Assembly: GCF_014257025.1 (NCBI RefSeq)
Contig: NZ_JACMSF010000049.1
Span: 1-64,000, forward strand
DNA: 64,000 nucleotides
Direction of reading: 5' to 3'
DNA from: Streptomyces cupreus
Lineage (GTDB): Bacteria > Actinomycetota > Actinomycetes > Streptomycetales > Streptomycetaceae
Both the position numbers and the translations under genes were made by a program. The notes beneath the pieces are model-generated. The model saw only the letters and a program-made list of their open reading frames with translations. It did no database searches and was not told where the DNA came from. This document shows positions 7,479-16,244 of this stretch, in pieces. The stretch's first letter is position 1; each line of letters starts with the position of its first letter.

Positions 7479-8567
7479 GTGAGCATCACCAAGAAGGCCA
7501 CGGTCATGGTCGTCGGCTTCGGTCTCGTCACGCTGCCAGTGCTCTCCGCGTGCGGTTCGTCCGACGACGGCGAGTCCTCCGGCGGCTCCAAGACCGTCAC
7601 CCTCGTCAGCCACAACTCGTGGGCCGTGTCCAAGGACGTCCTCGCGGACTTCGAGAAGAGCTCCGGCTACAAGGTCAAGGTCCTGGAGGACGGCGACGCC
7701 GGGCAGGCCGTCAACAAGGCCATCCTCACCAAGGACAACCCACAGGGCGACGTCTTCTTCGGCGTCGACAACACCCTGCTGTCCCGGGCGCTGGACAACG
7801 GGCTGTTCCAGTCGTACGAGGCGAAGGGCCTCGACCAGATCGACGCGACCTTCCAGCTCGACCGGGACGAGCACAGGGTCACGCCGGTCGACTACGGCGA
7901 CATCTGCGTCAACTACGACAAGAAGTACTTCGAGGACCACAAGCTGACACCGCCGTCCTCGCTCGACGACCTGATCAAGCCCGAGTACAAGAACCTCCTC
8001 GTCACCGAGAACGCGTCCACCTCCTCGCCCGGCCTCGGCTTCCTGCTCGGCACCGCCGCGCAGTACGGCGACGACGGCTGGCAGGACTACTGGAAGAAGC
8101 TCAAGGCCAACGGCGTGAAGGTCGTCGACGGCTGGGAGCAGGCCTACAACGAGGAGTTCTCCGGCTCCGCCGGCGGCAAGGCCGCGAAGGCCGACCGGCC
8201 GCTCGTCGTCTCGTACGCCTCCTCGCCGCCCGCCGAGGTGATCTACGGCGACCCGAAGCCGACGACCGCTCCCACCGGGGTCGCGGAGGGCACCTGCTTC
8301 CGGCAGATCGAGTTCGCGGGCCTGCTGAGCAACGCCGAGAACAGCGAGGGCGGCAAGGCGCTGATCGATTTCCTGGTCAGCAAGAAGTTCCAGGAGGACA
8401 TGCCGCTGAACATGTTCGTCTACCCGGTGGTCGAGGAGGCGAGCGTGCCCGCGGAGTTCACGAAGTACGGGCCCGCGGCCAAGGACCCCGAGACCATGGA
8501 CCCGGCCAAGATCGCCGACCACCGCGATGAGTGGGTCAAGTCGTGGACCTCGCTCGTACTGAAGTAG
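7479..8567 (+). CDS. thiB: Thiamine ABC transporter substrate-binding lipoprotein
   Basis: The 362-residue protein has a lipoprotein signal ending in the lipobox LSAC with Cys25 as the lipidated residue, so it is held at the outer face of the membrane. The mature part is an iron/thiamine-type periplasmic-binding fold (TLVSHNSWAVSKDVLADFEK near its start). Specificity for thiamine, TPP or a relative comes from the TPP riboswitch upstream and the ThiP/ThiQ partners. GTG 7479 is the start, six bases after a strong AGGAGG. The gene overlaps thiP. Confidence 0.93.
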   Translation: MSITKKATVMVVGFGLVTLPVLSACGSSDDGESSGGSKTVTLVSHNSWAVSKDVLADFEKSSGYKVKVLEDGDAGQAVNKAILTKDNPQGDVFFGVDNTLLSRALDNGLFQSYEAKGLDQIDATFQLDRDEHRVTPVDYGDICVNYDKKYFEDHKLTPPSSLDDLIKPEYKNLLVTENASTSSPGLGFLLGTAAQYGDDGWQDYWKKLKANGVKVVDGWEQAYNEEFSGSAGGKAAKADRPLVVSYASSPPAEVIYGDPKPTTAPTGVAEGTCFRQIEFAGLLSNAENSEGGKALIDFLVSKKFQEDMPLNMFVYPVVEEASVPAEFTKYGPAAKDPETMDPAKIADHRDEWVKSWTSLVLK

Positions 8568-10204
8568 CCGGCCGGAAGGGGGGCGCGGCGCGGCTGGGGC
8601 TCATGGTCCTGCCCGTCGCGTTCTTCGGCGTCTTCTTCGCCTACCCCGTCGCCGCGATCGTCTCGCGCGGTCTGCATGTCGACGGGGCCTGGCACCTCGG
8701 CCGGATCTGGGACGTGCTGATCCAGCCGGACATCCGGCACGTCCTGTGGTTCACCACCTGGCAGGCCCTCGCGTCCACGGCCCTCACGCTGCTGGTCGCC
8801 CTGCCCGGCGCGTATGTCTTCGCCCGCTTCGAGTTCCCGGGCAAGCAGATCCTGCGGGCGGTGGTGACGGTGCCGTTCGTGCTGCCGACGGTCGTCGTCG
8901 GTACGGCCTTCCTGGCGCTCGTCGGACGCGGCGGACTGCTCGACGAGTGGTGGGGCGTACGGCTGGACACGACCGTGTGGGCGATCCTGCTGGCGCATGT
9001 CTTCTTCAACTACGCGGTCGTCGTGCGCACCGTCGGCGGGCTCTGGGCGCAGCTCGACCCGCGGCAGGAGGAGGCGGCCCGGATGCTCGGGGCGTCGCGC
9101 TTCACGGCCTGGCGGCAGATCACGCTGCCGGCGCTCGGTCCGGCGGTGGCCGCCGCCACCCTGATGGTCTTCCTGTTCACCTTCACCTCCTTCGGTGTCG
9201 TGCAGATCCTCGGCGGCCCGACCTTCTCCACCCTCGAAGTGGAGATCTACCGCCAGACCTCCGAGATCTTCGACCTGTCCACGGCCGCGGTCCTCACCAT
9301 CGTCCAGTTCGCGGCCGTCTGCGGAATCCTCGCCCTGCACGCCTGGACCGTACGGCGCCGGGAGACCGCCCTGCGCCTGGTGGACGCCTCGCTGACCGCG
9401 CGCCGGCCGCGCGGGGCCGGGCAGTGGGCGCTGCTGGCCGGGGTCCTCGCCGGCATCGCCGTACTGCTTCTGCTGCCGCTCGCCGTGCTGGTGCAGCGGT
9501 CCCTCGACGCCCCCGGGTTCGCCTACTACCGGGCGCTGACCTCGGCCGACGGCGGAGCCTTTCTGGTCCCGCCGATCGACGCGATCGGCAACTCGCTGTC
9601 CTACGCCGTCGTCGCCACCGCCATCGCCGTGCTGATCGGAGGCCTCGCCGCCGCCGCGCTGACCCGACGGGACGCGGGCCGGTTCGTACGGGGATTCGAC
9701 GCGCTGCTGATGCTGCCGCTCGGGGTGTCCGCGGTGACCGTCGGGTTCGGGTTCCTGATCGCCCTGGACGAGCCGCCGCTGGATCTTCGGGCGAGCTGGA
9801 TCCTGGTGCCGCTGGCGCAGGCGCTGGTCGGGGTGCCGTTCGTCGTACGGACCATGCTGCCGGTGCTGCGCGCCGTCGATCACCGGTTGCGGGAGGCGGC
9901 GGCCGTGCTGGGGGCCTCGCCCTGGCGGGTGTGGCGGGAGGTCGATCTGCCCATGGTGCGGCGGGCCTTGCTGATCGCGGCCGGGTTCGCCTTCGCGGTG
10001 TCGCTGGGGGAGTTCGGGGCGACCGTGTTCATCGCGCGGCCGGACAATCCGACGCTGCCGGTCGCGGTGGCCAAGCTGCTCGGGCGGGCCGGGCAGCTCA
10101 ACTACGGCCAGGCGATGGCCCTTTCGACGATTCTGATGGTGGTGTGCGCGGTGGCGTTGCTGGTGCTTGAGCGGCTGCGGACCGATCGGACGGGGGAGTT
10201 CTGA
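8531..10204 (+). CDS. thiP: Thiamine ABC transporter permease (fused)
   Basis: At 557 residues this is the double-length permease type of the iron/thiamine importers, with about twelve membrane helices. Each half has its own EAA loop for contact with the ATPase (EEAARMLGASRFTAWRQITL and REAAAVLGASPWRVWREVDL). A single chain thus forms the whole membrane channel. The start is either GTG 8531 or GTG 8543. Both overlap the thiB 3' end and neither has a clear ribosome site, which suggests coupling to thiB translation. The stop overlaps the thiQ ATG. Confidence 0.93.
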   Translation: MGQVVDLARTEVAGRKGGAARLGLMVLPVAFFGVFFAYPVAAIVSRGLHVDGAWHLGRIWDVLIQPDIRHVLWFTTWQALASTALTLLVALPGAYVFARFEFPGKQILRAVVTVPFVLPTVVVGTAFLALVGRGGLLDEWWGVRLDTTVWAILLAHVFFNYAVVVRTVGGLWAQLDPRQEEAARMLGASRFTAWRQITLPALGPAVAAATLMVFLFTFTSFGVVQILGGPTFSTLEVEIYRQTSEIFDLSTAAVLTIVQFAAVCGILALHAWTVRRRETALRLVDASLTARRPRGAGQWALLAGVLAGIAVLLLLPLAVLVQRSLDAPGFAYYRALTSADGGAFLVPPIDAIGNSLSYAVVATAIAVLIGGLAAAALTRRDAGRFVRGFDALLMLPLGVSAVTVGFGFLIALDEPPLDLRASWILVPLAQALVGVPFVVRTMLPVLRAVDHRLREAAAVLGASPWRVWREVDLPMVRRALLIAAGFAFAVSLGEFGATVFIARPDNPTLPVAVAKLLGRAGQLNYGQAMALSTILMVVCAVALLVLERLRTDRTGEF

Positions 10205-11244
10205 TGCTGCTGAGCCTGGAGAACGCGACCGTGCGGTTCGGCGGGCGGGCCGTGCTCGACGCCGTGGATCTGGCGGTGGCCGAGCACGAGGTGGTGTGCG
10301 TCCTCGGGCCCAGCGGCAGCGGTAAGTCGACGCTGCTGAGGGCGGTCGCCGGGCTTCAGCCCCTGGACGCCGGGCGGGTGTCGCTCGACGGGCGCGACCA
10401 GACCGGTGTCCCCGCGCACCGGCGTGGCGTGGGCCTGATGTTCCAGGACCACCAGCTCTTCCCACAGCGGGACGTGGGCGGGAACGTCGCCTTCGGGCTG
10501 CGGATGCACGGGACCTCGAAGCGGCAACAGGCCGACCGGGTCCAGGAGTTGCTCGACCTCGTCGGGCTGCCGGGCGCCGCCCGCCGGGCTGTCGCCGCGC
10601 TCTCCGGCGGGGAGCAGCAGCGCGTGGCGTTGGCCAGAGCGCTGGCGCCCAGCCCGCGGCTGCTGATGCTCGACGAACCGCTCGGCCAGCTCGACCGCTC
10701 GCTGCGGGAGCGGCTGGTCGTCGAACTGCGGGAGCTGTTCAGCGAGTTGGGAACGACCGTGCTCGCGGTGACGCACGACCAGGGCGAGGCCTTCGCCCTC
10801 GCCGACCGGGTCGTGGTGATGCGGGACGGCCGGATCGCCCAGTCCGGCACGCCGCTTGAGGTGTGGCAGCGGCCGGCGGACGAGTTCGTGGCCCGCTTCC
10901 TCGGCTTCGACAACGTGGTCCAGGCGACGGTCGCCGGGCAGGCCGCCGACACGCCCTGGGGCAAGCTGCCGGTGCCCGACGACACCGCCGAGGGCACCCG
11001 CACGCTCCTCGTCCGGCCCGCCGGGGTCCGCCTGGTCGCGGCCGACCAGGGCCTGCGCTGCACGGTGGCCGCCCGCACCTTCAAGGGCACCCATGTCGCC
11101 GTACACCTGCAACCCGAGGACGCGCCCCGGCTGGAGGCGGCGTGTGCGCTCAGGGCGGCGCCGGAGGTCGGGGACGAGATCGGGGTGGAGTTCGAGGCGG
11201 CCGACATCGTGGTGCTGGGCGCTCCGCTGAGAGTGCCGCGATAG
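10204..11244 (+). CDS. thiQ: Thiamine ABC transporter ATPase
   Basis: This 346-residue ATPase drives the ThiBP importer. It shows Walker A GPSGSGKST, the Q loop (GLMFQDHQLF), signature LSGGEQQRVALARALA, Walker B LLMLDEPLGQLD and the H-loop VTHDQGEAF. After the nucleotide-binding domain (about 1-235) there is a 110-residue C-terminal region like the TOBE-type regulatory domain of larger importers, longer than E. coli ThiQ. ATG 10204 overlaps the thiP stop (TGATG), with GGGGGAG just upstream. Confidence 0.93.
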   Translation: MLLSLENATVRFGGRAVLDAVDLAVAEHEVVCVLGPSGSGKSTLLRAVAGLQPLDAGRVSLDGRDQTGVPAHRRGVGLMFQDHQLFPQRDVGGNVAFGLRMHGTSKRQQADRVQELLDLVGLPGAARRAVAALSGGEQQRVALARALAPSPRLLMLDEPLGQLDRSLRERLVVELRELFSELGTTVLAVTHDQGEAFALADRVVVMRDGRIAQSGTPLEVWQRPADEFVARFLGFDNVVQATVAGQAADTPWGKLPVPDDTAEGTRTLLVRPAGVRLVAADQGLRCTVAARTFKGTHVAVHLQPEDAPRLEAACALRAAPEVGDEIGVEFEAADIVVLGAPLRVPR

Positions 11245-11268
11245 GCCGTCGCTCGACCGCGGCGCCGT

Positions 11269-11341
11269 CGTGGCTTGTCGCGCCCCGCGGCGGAGACGCA
11301 AATAGATGCAGCCCCGCGCCTCTTGAGGGCGCTGCCGAACC
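11269..11341. repeat. Streptomyces-type intergenic repeat (REP-like)
   Basis: The stretch CGTGGCTTGTCGCGCC...GCGGCGGAGACGC...AGCCCCGCGCC...GCGCTGCCGAACC matches, from memory, a repeat found between genes throughout Streptomyces chromosomes. It lies just after thiQ and contains an imperfect GC-rich dyad. Confidence 0.65.
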
Positions 11342-11410
11342 GGAGTGGACTTCGTCGGTCTGCTTGCGCTGGAGCGCACCGGGGCCGAGCGGAACCTCGA
11401 CTGTCTGGTT

Positions 11411-11454
11411 GGAGCGGGCCACCTTCGGGTGAACCCCGGGTGATGGCCCGCTCC
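11411..11454. terminator. Bidirectional terminator between thiQ and surface protein gene
   Basis: GGAGCGGGCCA at 11411-11421 pairs with TGGCCCGCTCC at 11444-11454, with an inner partial hairpin in the 22-nt loop. It sits between two convergent genes and can serve both. Confidence 0.8.
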
Positions 11455-11459
11455 GGGGG

Positions 11460-12161
11460 TCAGCGCGAGCTGCGCTTGCGCAGGCCGAAGAAGACGGCGC
11501 CGCCGCCGATCGCGACCAGCGCGACCGCGATGCCCGCGATCAGCGGGGTGTTGGAGTCGGCACCGGTCTCGGCGAGGTTGGACTCACCGGCCGGGGACGG
11601 GGCGTTGCTGGTGGTGTCCGCCGGAGCGCTGCTCTCGGCCTCGGAGGGCGACGGGACCGGGGACTCCTCGGCCGGGGTGGAGGCGTCGTCCGACGGCGTC
11701 GGGGTCGGCGTGGGGCTGTCCGACGGGGCCGGGGTGCCCTCCTTCTTGCAGGCCGTGGACGGAGTGGTCAGGTTCGGCTCGATGTCCTCGTCGACATAAC
11801 CGGCGGCCTTGACGTGGACGCGATACTCCGCGTCCGGCTTCCACTTCTCCTCGAAGGTGATGGTGACGCCGTCGCGCGAGCCCTCGACCACCTGCTCGCC
11901 GACCTTCTTCAGGTCGGCGCCGTTGTTCTGGAGGTAGACGGTGACGGTGGCCGGGACACCGGTCGGGTCCACGTCGGTGACGGTGATGACACCGTTGTCA
12001 CCGTCACACTTCGCTTCGGCGGAGAAATCCTTGATGTCGCACGCGAACGCGTTGCCGCCGGCACCGAGCACGAGAGCGGCCGAGGCGGAGGCGATACCGA
12101 GCACGCGCACGGAACGAGCGATGGTACGGCGAGATATGGGCAAAGCTGACAGGACTGCCAC
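11460..12161 (-). CDS. LAETG-type cell-wall surface protein
   Basis: The 233-residue protein is built as a sortase substrate. Residues 1-41 are a signal peptide, followed by a roughly 90-residue Ig-like domain. A Pro/Ser/Thr/Glu spacer (PSDSPTPTPTPSDDASTP and onward) comes next, then the sorting signal LAETG (196-200), a hydrophobic helix and a basic tail (LRKRSSR). LAXTG signals are those used by class E sortases in Streptomyces. GTG 12161 is the start, with AAGGA six bases upstream. A near-consensus promoter lies at 12246-12273. The ligand is unknown. Confidence 0.85.
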   Translation of the reverse strand: MAVLSALPISRRTIARSVRVLGIASASAALVLGAGGNAFACDIKDFSAEAKCDGDNGVITVTDVDPTGVPATVTVYLQNNGADLKKVGEQVVEGSRDGVTITFEEKWKPDAEYRVHVKAAGYVDEDIEPNLTTPSTACKKEGTPAPSDSPTPTPTPSDDASTPAEESPVPSPSEAESSAPADTTSNAPSPAGESNLAETGADSNTPLIAGIAVALVAIGGGAVFFGLRKRSSR

Positions 12162-12245
12162 GTTTGTCCTTCACATGGTGTGCAAATGCGGGGGGTTGAG
12201 GGAGCGGAGACGCACCCGCATCACCACTCCCAAGAGGCTCACAGG

Positions 12246-12273
12246 TTTATAAGCGCTGCGTAAGCAGTGTCAA
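12246..12273 (-). promoter_or_regulatory. Near-consensus sigma-70 promoter for the surface protein
   Basis: On the minus strand TTGACA (12273-12268) and TATAAA (12251-12246) are 16 bases apart, an unusually good match for a Streptomyces housekeeping promoter. The spacer holds the small dyad CTGC-TTAC-GCAG, a possible operator. The predicted leader is about 75 nt. Confidence 0.75.
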
Positions 12274-12311
12274 CGCATATGCGGGACAAGGACCTTGGCT
12301 TTGCCCTCTTA

Positions 12312-13433
12312 TTAACCGCCGAGACGTTTCAACGCCTCCGGAGCCTCCTCGATCCGGTCGACCAGGGCGATACGGGACTCCATCGACCGCTCTCGCGCGA
12401 GCGATTGGAGCAGCGGCCATGTCGGCAGCTTCTCCGTCCAGTGCGCACGGTTCACCAGCACCATAGGCGTGGGCTCGCCCCGTGACTCGTAGTAGTTCGG
12501 CGTCGCGTTGTCGAAGATCTCCTGTACGGTCCCGGCGGCGCCCGGCAGGAAGACCACACCCGCGTTGGAGCGGGCCAGCAGGCCGTCCTCGCGGGTGGCG
12601 TTGGCGAAGTACTTGGCGATGTGCGCGGCGAAGGCGTTCGGCGGCTCATGGCCGTAGAACCAGGTAGGGATGCCGATCGAGCCACCGCCCTTGGGCCAGC
12701 GGGCGCGCACCTCGAAGGCCGCGGCCGCCCAGCCGGTGATCGACGGTGTGAACGTCGGTTCCTTGGCGAGGAGTTCGAGCGCCTCGGTGAGCATCGTGTC
12801 GTCGTAGGGGGCGGCGTACGCGCCGAGGTTAGCCGCCTCCATCGCGCCCGGCCCACCGCCGGTGGCGACCGTGAAGCCCTCGCGGGCCAGCTCCCGGCCG
12901 AGGCGGGCGGCACCCGTGTAGGCCTCCGTGCCGCGGGCCATCGCATGGCCGCCCATGACGCCCACGACCCTTGTGCCGCGCAGGAGTTCGTCGAGGGCGT
13001 CCGAGACGGCGTCGTCGTGGACGGAGCGCAGCATCGACGCGAATATGTCGCCGTCCGCCTTGGTCCGCTGGAACCAGGCGTAGGAGAGGGCGTCGGGCGT
13101 CTGTTCGTACCCCTTGTCGAGTCCGGCGAAGAGTTCGTCCGGCGAGTAGAGCAGGCCCCGGTAGGGTTCGAAGGGTAGTTCCGGGACCGGCGGGAAGACC
13201 ATGGCGCCGTCCGCGCGGATCTTCGCGGCGGCGTTCTCCCGCATCGGGCAGCCGAGGAATATGGCGCCCGCCGTGTCCGTGCCGAGCAGTTCGCGCGTAC
13301 GGTCCGTCAGATCGACGGCCTGTATCCGGAATCCGGCGAGCGTGCCGCGGGCCGAGACGGTGGCGTCGAACTCCTGGAGCGTCTCGATCTCACGGTCGTT
13401 GTGGTGGGCCGCATGGGCGGGCATCGTCTGCAC
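12312..13433 (-). CDS. LOG-family (lysine-decarboxylase-like) protein
   Basis: The 373-residue protein holds a Rossmann domain with the LOG signature: GGGPGAMEAAN at about residue 190 and PGAAGTVQEIFD further on. LOG proteins release free cytokinins or act as AMP nucleosidases. The older name possible lysine decarboxylase is misleading. This is the longer type, with about 130 extra N-terminal residues preceding the core, whose role is unknown. GTG 13433 and ATG 13424 are alternative starts. It stands on the minus strand upstream of the surface protein, 150 bases away, but that gene has its own promoter. Confidence 0.8.
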   Translation of the reverse strand: MQTMPAHAAHHNDREIETLQEFDATVSARGTLAGFRIQAVDLTDRTRELLGTDTAGAIFLGCPMRENAAAKIRADGAMVFPPVPELPFEPYRGLLYSPDELFAGLDKGYEQTPDALSYAWFQRTKADGDIFASMLRSVHDDAVSDALDELLRGTRVVGVMGGHAMARGTEAYTGAARLGRELAREGFTVATGGGPGAMEAANLGAYAAPYDDTMLTEALELLAKEPTFTPSITGWAAAAFEVRARWPKGGGSIGIPTWFYGHEPPNAFAAHIAKYFANATREDGLLARSNAGVVFLPGAAGTVQEIFDNATPNYYESRGEPTPMVLVNRAHWTEKLPTWPLLQSLARERSMESRIALVDRIEEAPEALKRLGG

Positions 13434-13459
13434 GCGCCCATGCTAGACACGGCGGCTGT

Positions 13460-13867
13460 TCAGCCCTCGATCGCGGCGGGGTCCATCCATACGATCTCCC
13501 AGCTGTGGCCGTCGAGGTCGTCGAAGCCGCGGCCGTACATGAAGTCCATGTCCTGGACCTTGTCCGAGGCGGTGCCGCCGGCGGCGACGGCCTTCTCGAC
13601 CAGCTCGTCGACCTTCTCGCGGCTCTCGGCGCTCAGACAGATCGCCACCTCGCTGGTCTTCGTGGCGTCCGCGATCTCCTTGTCGGTGAAGGTCGAGTAG
13701 AAGGGCTTGGTGAGGAGCATCGCCACGATGGTCTCGCTGATCACGACACTCGCCGCGTTCTCGTCGCTGAACTGGGGGTTGATCGAGTAGCCCAGCTCCG
13801 TGAAGAACTTCTTCGAGGCGTCGAGATCGGCGACGGGCAGGTTCACGAAGATCATCTGCTGGTACAT
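13460..13867 (-). CDS. VOC-family (glyoxalase/bleomycin-resistance fold) protein
   Basis: The 135-residue product begins MYQQMIFVNLPVADLDASKK, the usual opening of the paired beta-alpha-beta VOC fold, and ends with GRGFDDLDGHSWEIVWMDP, which matches the metal-ligand C-terminal strand of such proteins. Many relatives are annotated as glyoxalase or as lactoylglutathione-lyase-like, but the substrate cannot be inferred. ATG 13867 is chosen because the upstream codons of the longer frame do not look like a VOC domain and a GGGAGAG stretch precedes it. Confidence 0.8.
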   Translation of the reverse strand: MYQQMIFVNLPVADLDASKKFFTELGYSINPQFSDENAASVVISETIVAMLLTKPFYSTFTDKEIADATKTSEVAICLSAESREKVDELVEKAVAAGGTASDKVQDMDFMYGRGFDDLDGHSWEIVWMDPAAIEG

Positions 13868-13987
13868 CTGAGGTCTCTCCCATCGGGGTCGGTCTGTTCG
13901 GATGGGTAGACCGGGGGGCCGAGCGGAACTCATCGGGGGGCGATGATTTTTTTCGTACGAATTTTTTGGCGCCGGTTTTGCGGCTTT

Positions 13988-15343
13988 TCAGCGGGCCAGG
14001 GGGAGCGCCGCGAGCTCGGCGACGATCAGTGTGAGCGGGCCGAAGACGGCCAGCAGTGCGCCTGCGCGGAGGGCTGCCGCGCTGCGGAGCATCGTGGGTG
14101 GGGCGCCCAGGCGGAGCAGGGCGGCCGTGGTGTCGGCTCGGGCCTGTCGTGCCTCTACGGCCGCGGTGAGGAGGGTGGCCACCGCGCAGCCGGTGACGAC
14201 CGTCGCGCCGAGGGTGGTGAGCGGGCCCAGGGTGCGGCCGTCCGCGGTGGGGTCGTGGAGTACGGCCATGGCGTACGCGGCGGAGGCCACGGCGCAGACG
14301 ATGCCGAGGGGGCGGCCGATTCTGGTGGCCTCTTCCATGAGGATTCGTCCGGCGAGGAGGCGTAGGGCGCCGGGGCGCAGGGACTGGAGGAGGCGGCCGC
14401 AGAGATGGGTGAGGCCTGGGCCGGCCAGTGCCAGGCCGACCGCGGTGAGGGCCCAGCCGATGAGGACTGCGGTGGGGCCTGTGGGGAGGCCGGTGGGCAT
14501 GGTCGTGGTGTTGGTGGTGGCGGTGCTGGCGTAGGCCTCTACTGCCAGTCCCCCGGCGAGGATGGCTGTGCCCCAGGGGAGGCCGGAGGGGGTGCTGGTC
14601 GGTGTGTCTGCGGGGGCCCCTGCGGGCGGGTGGGTTTCGCTCGCCCGCGCATGCGGGGCGCCGCTCTTCTCCGGGTCGGGGGACGCCCCAGCGTCACGAC
14701 TGCCCGCAGGCTCTGCACGTCGTAGGCGCGCGCCGAATCTTCCGTACGCTCCGAACGTCTCCCGTTCCCCCGTCGTGCCGTACGCGCCGAAGCGGCCGAA
14801 GCGTCTGGGGCCCTCCGCCGTGGATGGCCTTGCCTCCCTTGGGCGCAGTGTCACCGCCACCGCCAGTGACGCCGCCGTCGGGACCAGCGACAGCAGTGTC
14901 AGTGCCGCCGGTAGCGGCAAGGGCTCCGACGCCGCCAAGAACTCCGCCGCCGCTCCGTCGAACGGCATTCCCGTCAGGTCTCCTCGTAGGTGGAGGAAGA
15001 AGAGCAGGGCCAGCATGGAGCCGAGGAGGGTCGACAGAAGCGTGGTGGTCGCCGATACCGCCATCAGGCGGGCCGGGCTCAGGCCGATTGCCGCGAGGCC
15101 GGGGCGGGGGCGGGTGCCGGGGTCTGTTCTGGCCACCGCCACCGCGAAGTGGACCGTCGCTGCCAGTGGCGCCGCGCACCACGTCAGGCGTAGGAACGAT
15201 GCGCCGGGGGAGCCGGGGTGGGTCATCGCGTGGCCCAGGGTGCACAGCAGGAGGAAGCCCGTGCCCGCCGAGGCCGTGGCCACCAGCAGGCGGCGCAGTT
15301 GTACGGCGGGGTGGGCTCGGCGGGTCAGGCGGAGAGCGAGCAC
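13988..15343 (-). CDS. ABC transporter permease with odd internal linker
   Basis: The 451-residue membrane protein is the permease of the ATPase encoded just upstream, whose stop it overlaps by 19 bases (GTG 15343). I see about four hydrophobic segments before residue 166 and four to five after 259, as in FtsX/MacB-like exporters. Between them, residues 167-258 form a polar linker unlike the rest. First comes a Phe/Gly/Tyr-rich repeat (RFGRFGAYG, then FGAYGRFGAR), then a Pro/Ala/Thr-rich stretch. The substrate is unknown. The start is set by overlap and by the loss of permease-like sequence upstream. Confidence 0.75.
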   Translation of the reverse strand: MLALRLTRRAHPAVQLRRLLVATASAGTGFLLLCTLGHAMTHPGSPGASFLRLTWCAAPLAATVHFAVAVARTDPGTRPRPGLAAIGLSPARLMAVSATTTLLSTLLGSMLALLFFLHLRGDLTGMPFDGAAAEFLAASEPLPLPAALTLLSLVPTAASLAVAVTLRPREARPSTAEGPRRFGRFGAYGTTGERETFGAYGRFGARLRRAEPAGSRDAGASPDPEKSGAPHARASETHPPAGAPADTPTSTPSGLPWGTAILAGGLAVEAYASTATTNTTTMPTGLPTGPTAVLIGWALTAVGLALAGPGLTHLCGRLLQSLRPGALRLLAGRILMEEATRIGRPLGIVCAVASAAYAMAVLHDPTADGRTLGPLTTLGATVVTGCAVATLLTAAVEARQARADTTAALLRLGAPPTMLRSAAALRAGALLAVFGPLTLIVAELAALPLAR

Positions 15344-16065
15344 GCGGCCCGCCCTTCCGAGTCGGCCATCGGGGGCAGATGCACCGTGTTCACACGGCGC
15401 CCGTCCAGCAGGGACACCGTGCGGTCGGCCAGGGCCGCGGTCTCCGTGTCGTGGGTGGCGAGGACGACCGTGATGCCGTGCGAGCGGGCCGCCGTCGTGA
15501 GCGTCCGCAGGACATGCGCGCGGTCGGCCCGGTGCAGCGGGGCCGTCGGTTCGTCGGCGAAGAGGACCGTGGGCGCCGGGGCCAGCGCGCGGGCGATGCA
15601 GACGCGCTGCCGCTGCGCCTGGGTCAGTTCCCGGGGGCGCTTGCGGGCGCCGTCGCCGATGTCGAGGCGCTCCAGCCACTCCAGCGCGGCCGTCTTGGCG
15701 CGCCGGCGGCTCGTGCCGCGCAGCATCAGGGGCAGGGCGGCGTTCTCCCAGACGTTGAGCTCGGGGACCAGCACCGGCTCGGGGTCGATCCAGCCGAAGC
15801 GGTCGCGGCGCAGCCGTTCACGGCCGATGGGGCCCATGGTGTGCATCGGCACGCTGTTGAACCAGACCTCGCCGTGCCGCGTCGCGGCCAGCCCCGCCAG
15901 GCAACTGAGCAGAGTCGTTTTGCCGCTGCCGCGCGGGCCGCACACCGCGAGGATCTCGCCCTCGCGCACGCCGAGGGATACGCCGCTCAGCGCGGGTGAG
16001 CCGTCCTGGTGTGTGAAGTGCAGGGACCGTGCCCAGAGCACGTCGTTGTCCGGCGGAGCCTCCAT
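15325..16065 (-). CDS. ABC transporter ATP-binding protein (LolD/MacB type)
   Basis: The 246-residue ATPase shows Walker A GPRGSGKTT, the signature region ELTQAQRQRVCIARALA (LTQAQ in place of LSGGQ), Walker B VLFADEPTAP and the H-loop LATHDTETAALAD. The size and the ADEPT motif fit the LolD/FtsE/MacB group of exporters and mechanotransmission ABC systems. ATG 16065 has GAGGTG upstream. It forms an operon with the permease downstream. The changed signature motif and ADEPTAP instead of ADEPTGNLD are deviations that could lower ATPase activity. Confidence 0.85.
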   Translation of the reverse strand: MEAPPDNDVLWARSLHFTHQDGSPALSGVSLGVREGEILAVCGPRGSGKTTLLSCLAGLAATRHGEVWFNSVPMHTMGPIGRERLRRDRFGWIDPEPVLVPELNVWENAALPLMLRGTSRRRAKTAALEWLERLDIGDGARKRPRELTQAQRQRVCIARALAPAPTVLFADEPTAPLHRADRAHVLRTLTTAARSHGITVVLATHDTETAALADRTVSLLDGRRVNTVHLPPMADSEGRAACSLSA

Positions 16066-16184
16066 GGGCGTACACCTCGTTCTGGTCCGTTGTGCCTTGC
16101 AGTCCCCCGTGCGGGGGAACGAGAGCAGGGCCGATCGGTTACCAGGCACGCTAAGGATCCGGGGCAGCGACGCCGGACAGCACG

Positions 16185-16229
16185 CGGCCCGGGTGCACCC
16201 TTCTCACTCGCATGGGTGTACCCGGGCCG
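16185..16229 (-). terminator. Terminator after the class III aminotransferase
   Basis: CGGCCCGGGTGCACCC at 16185-16200 pairs with GGGTGTACCCGGGCCG at 16214-16229 with one mismatch, around a 13-nt loop. It lies just downstream of the minus-strand aminotransferase. Confidence 0.8.
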
Positions 16230-16244
16230 TGGAACCTCCGGAGG

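Noticed and set aside
12312..13433. Lysine decarboxylase producing cadaverine for the polyamine region
   Set aside because: The GGGPGAMEAAN and PGAAGTVQE motifs are those of LOG nucleotide hydrolases. There is no PLP-binding site.
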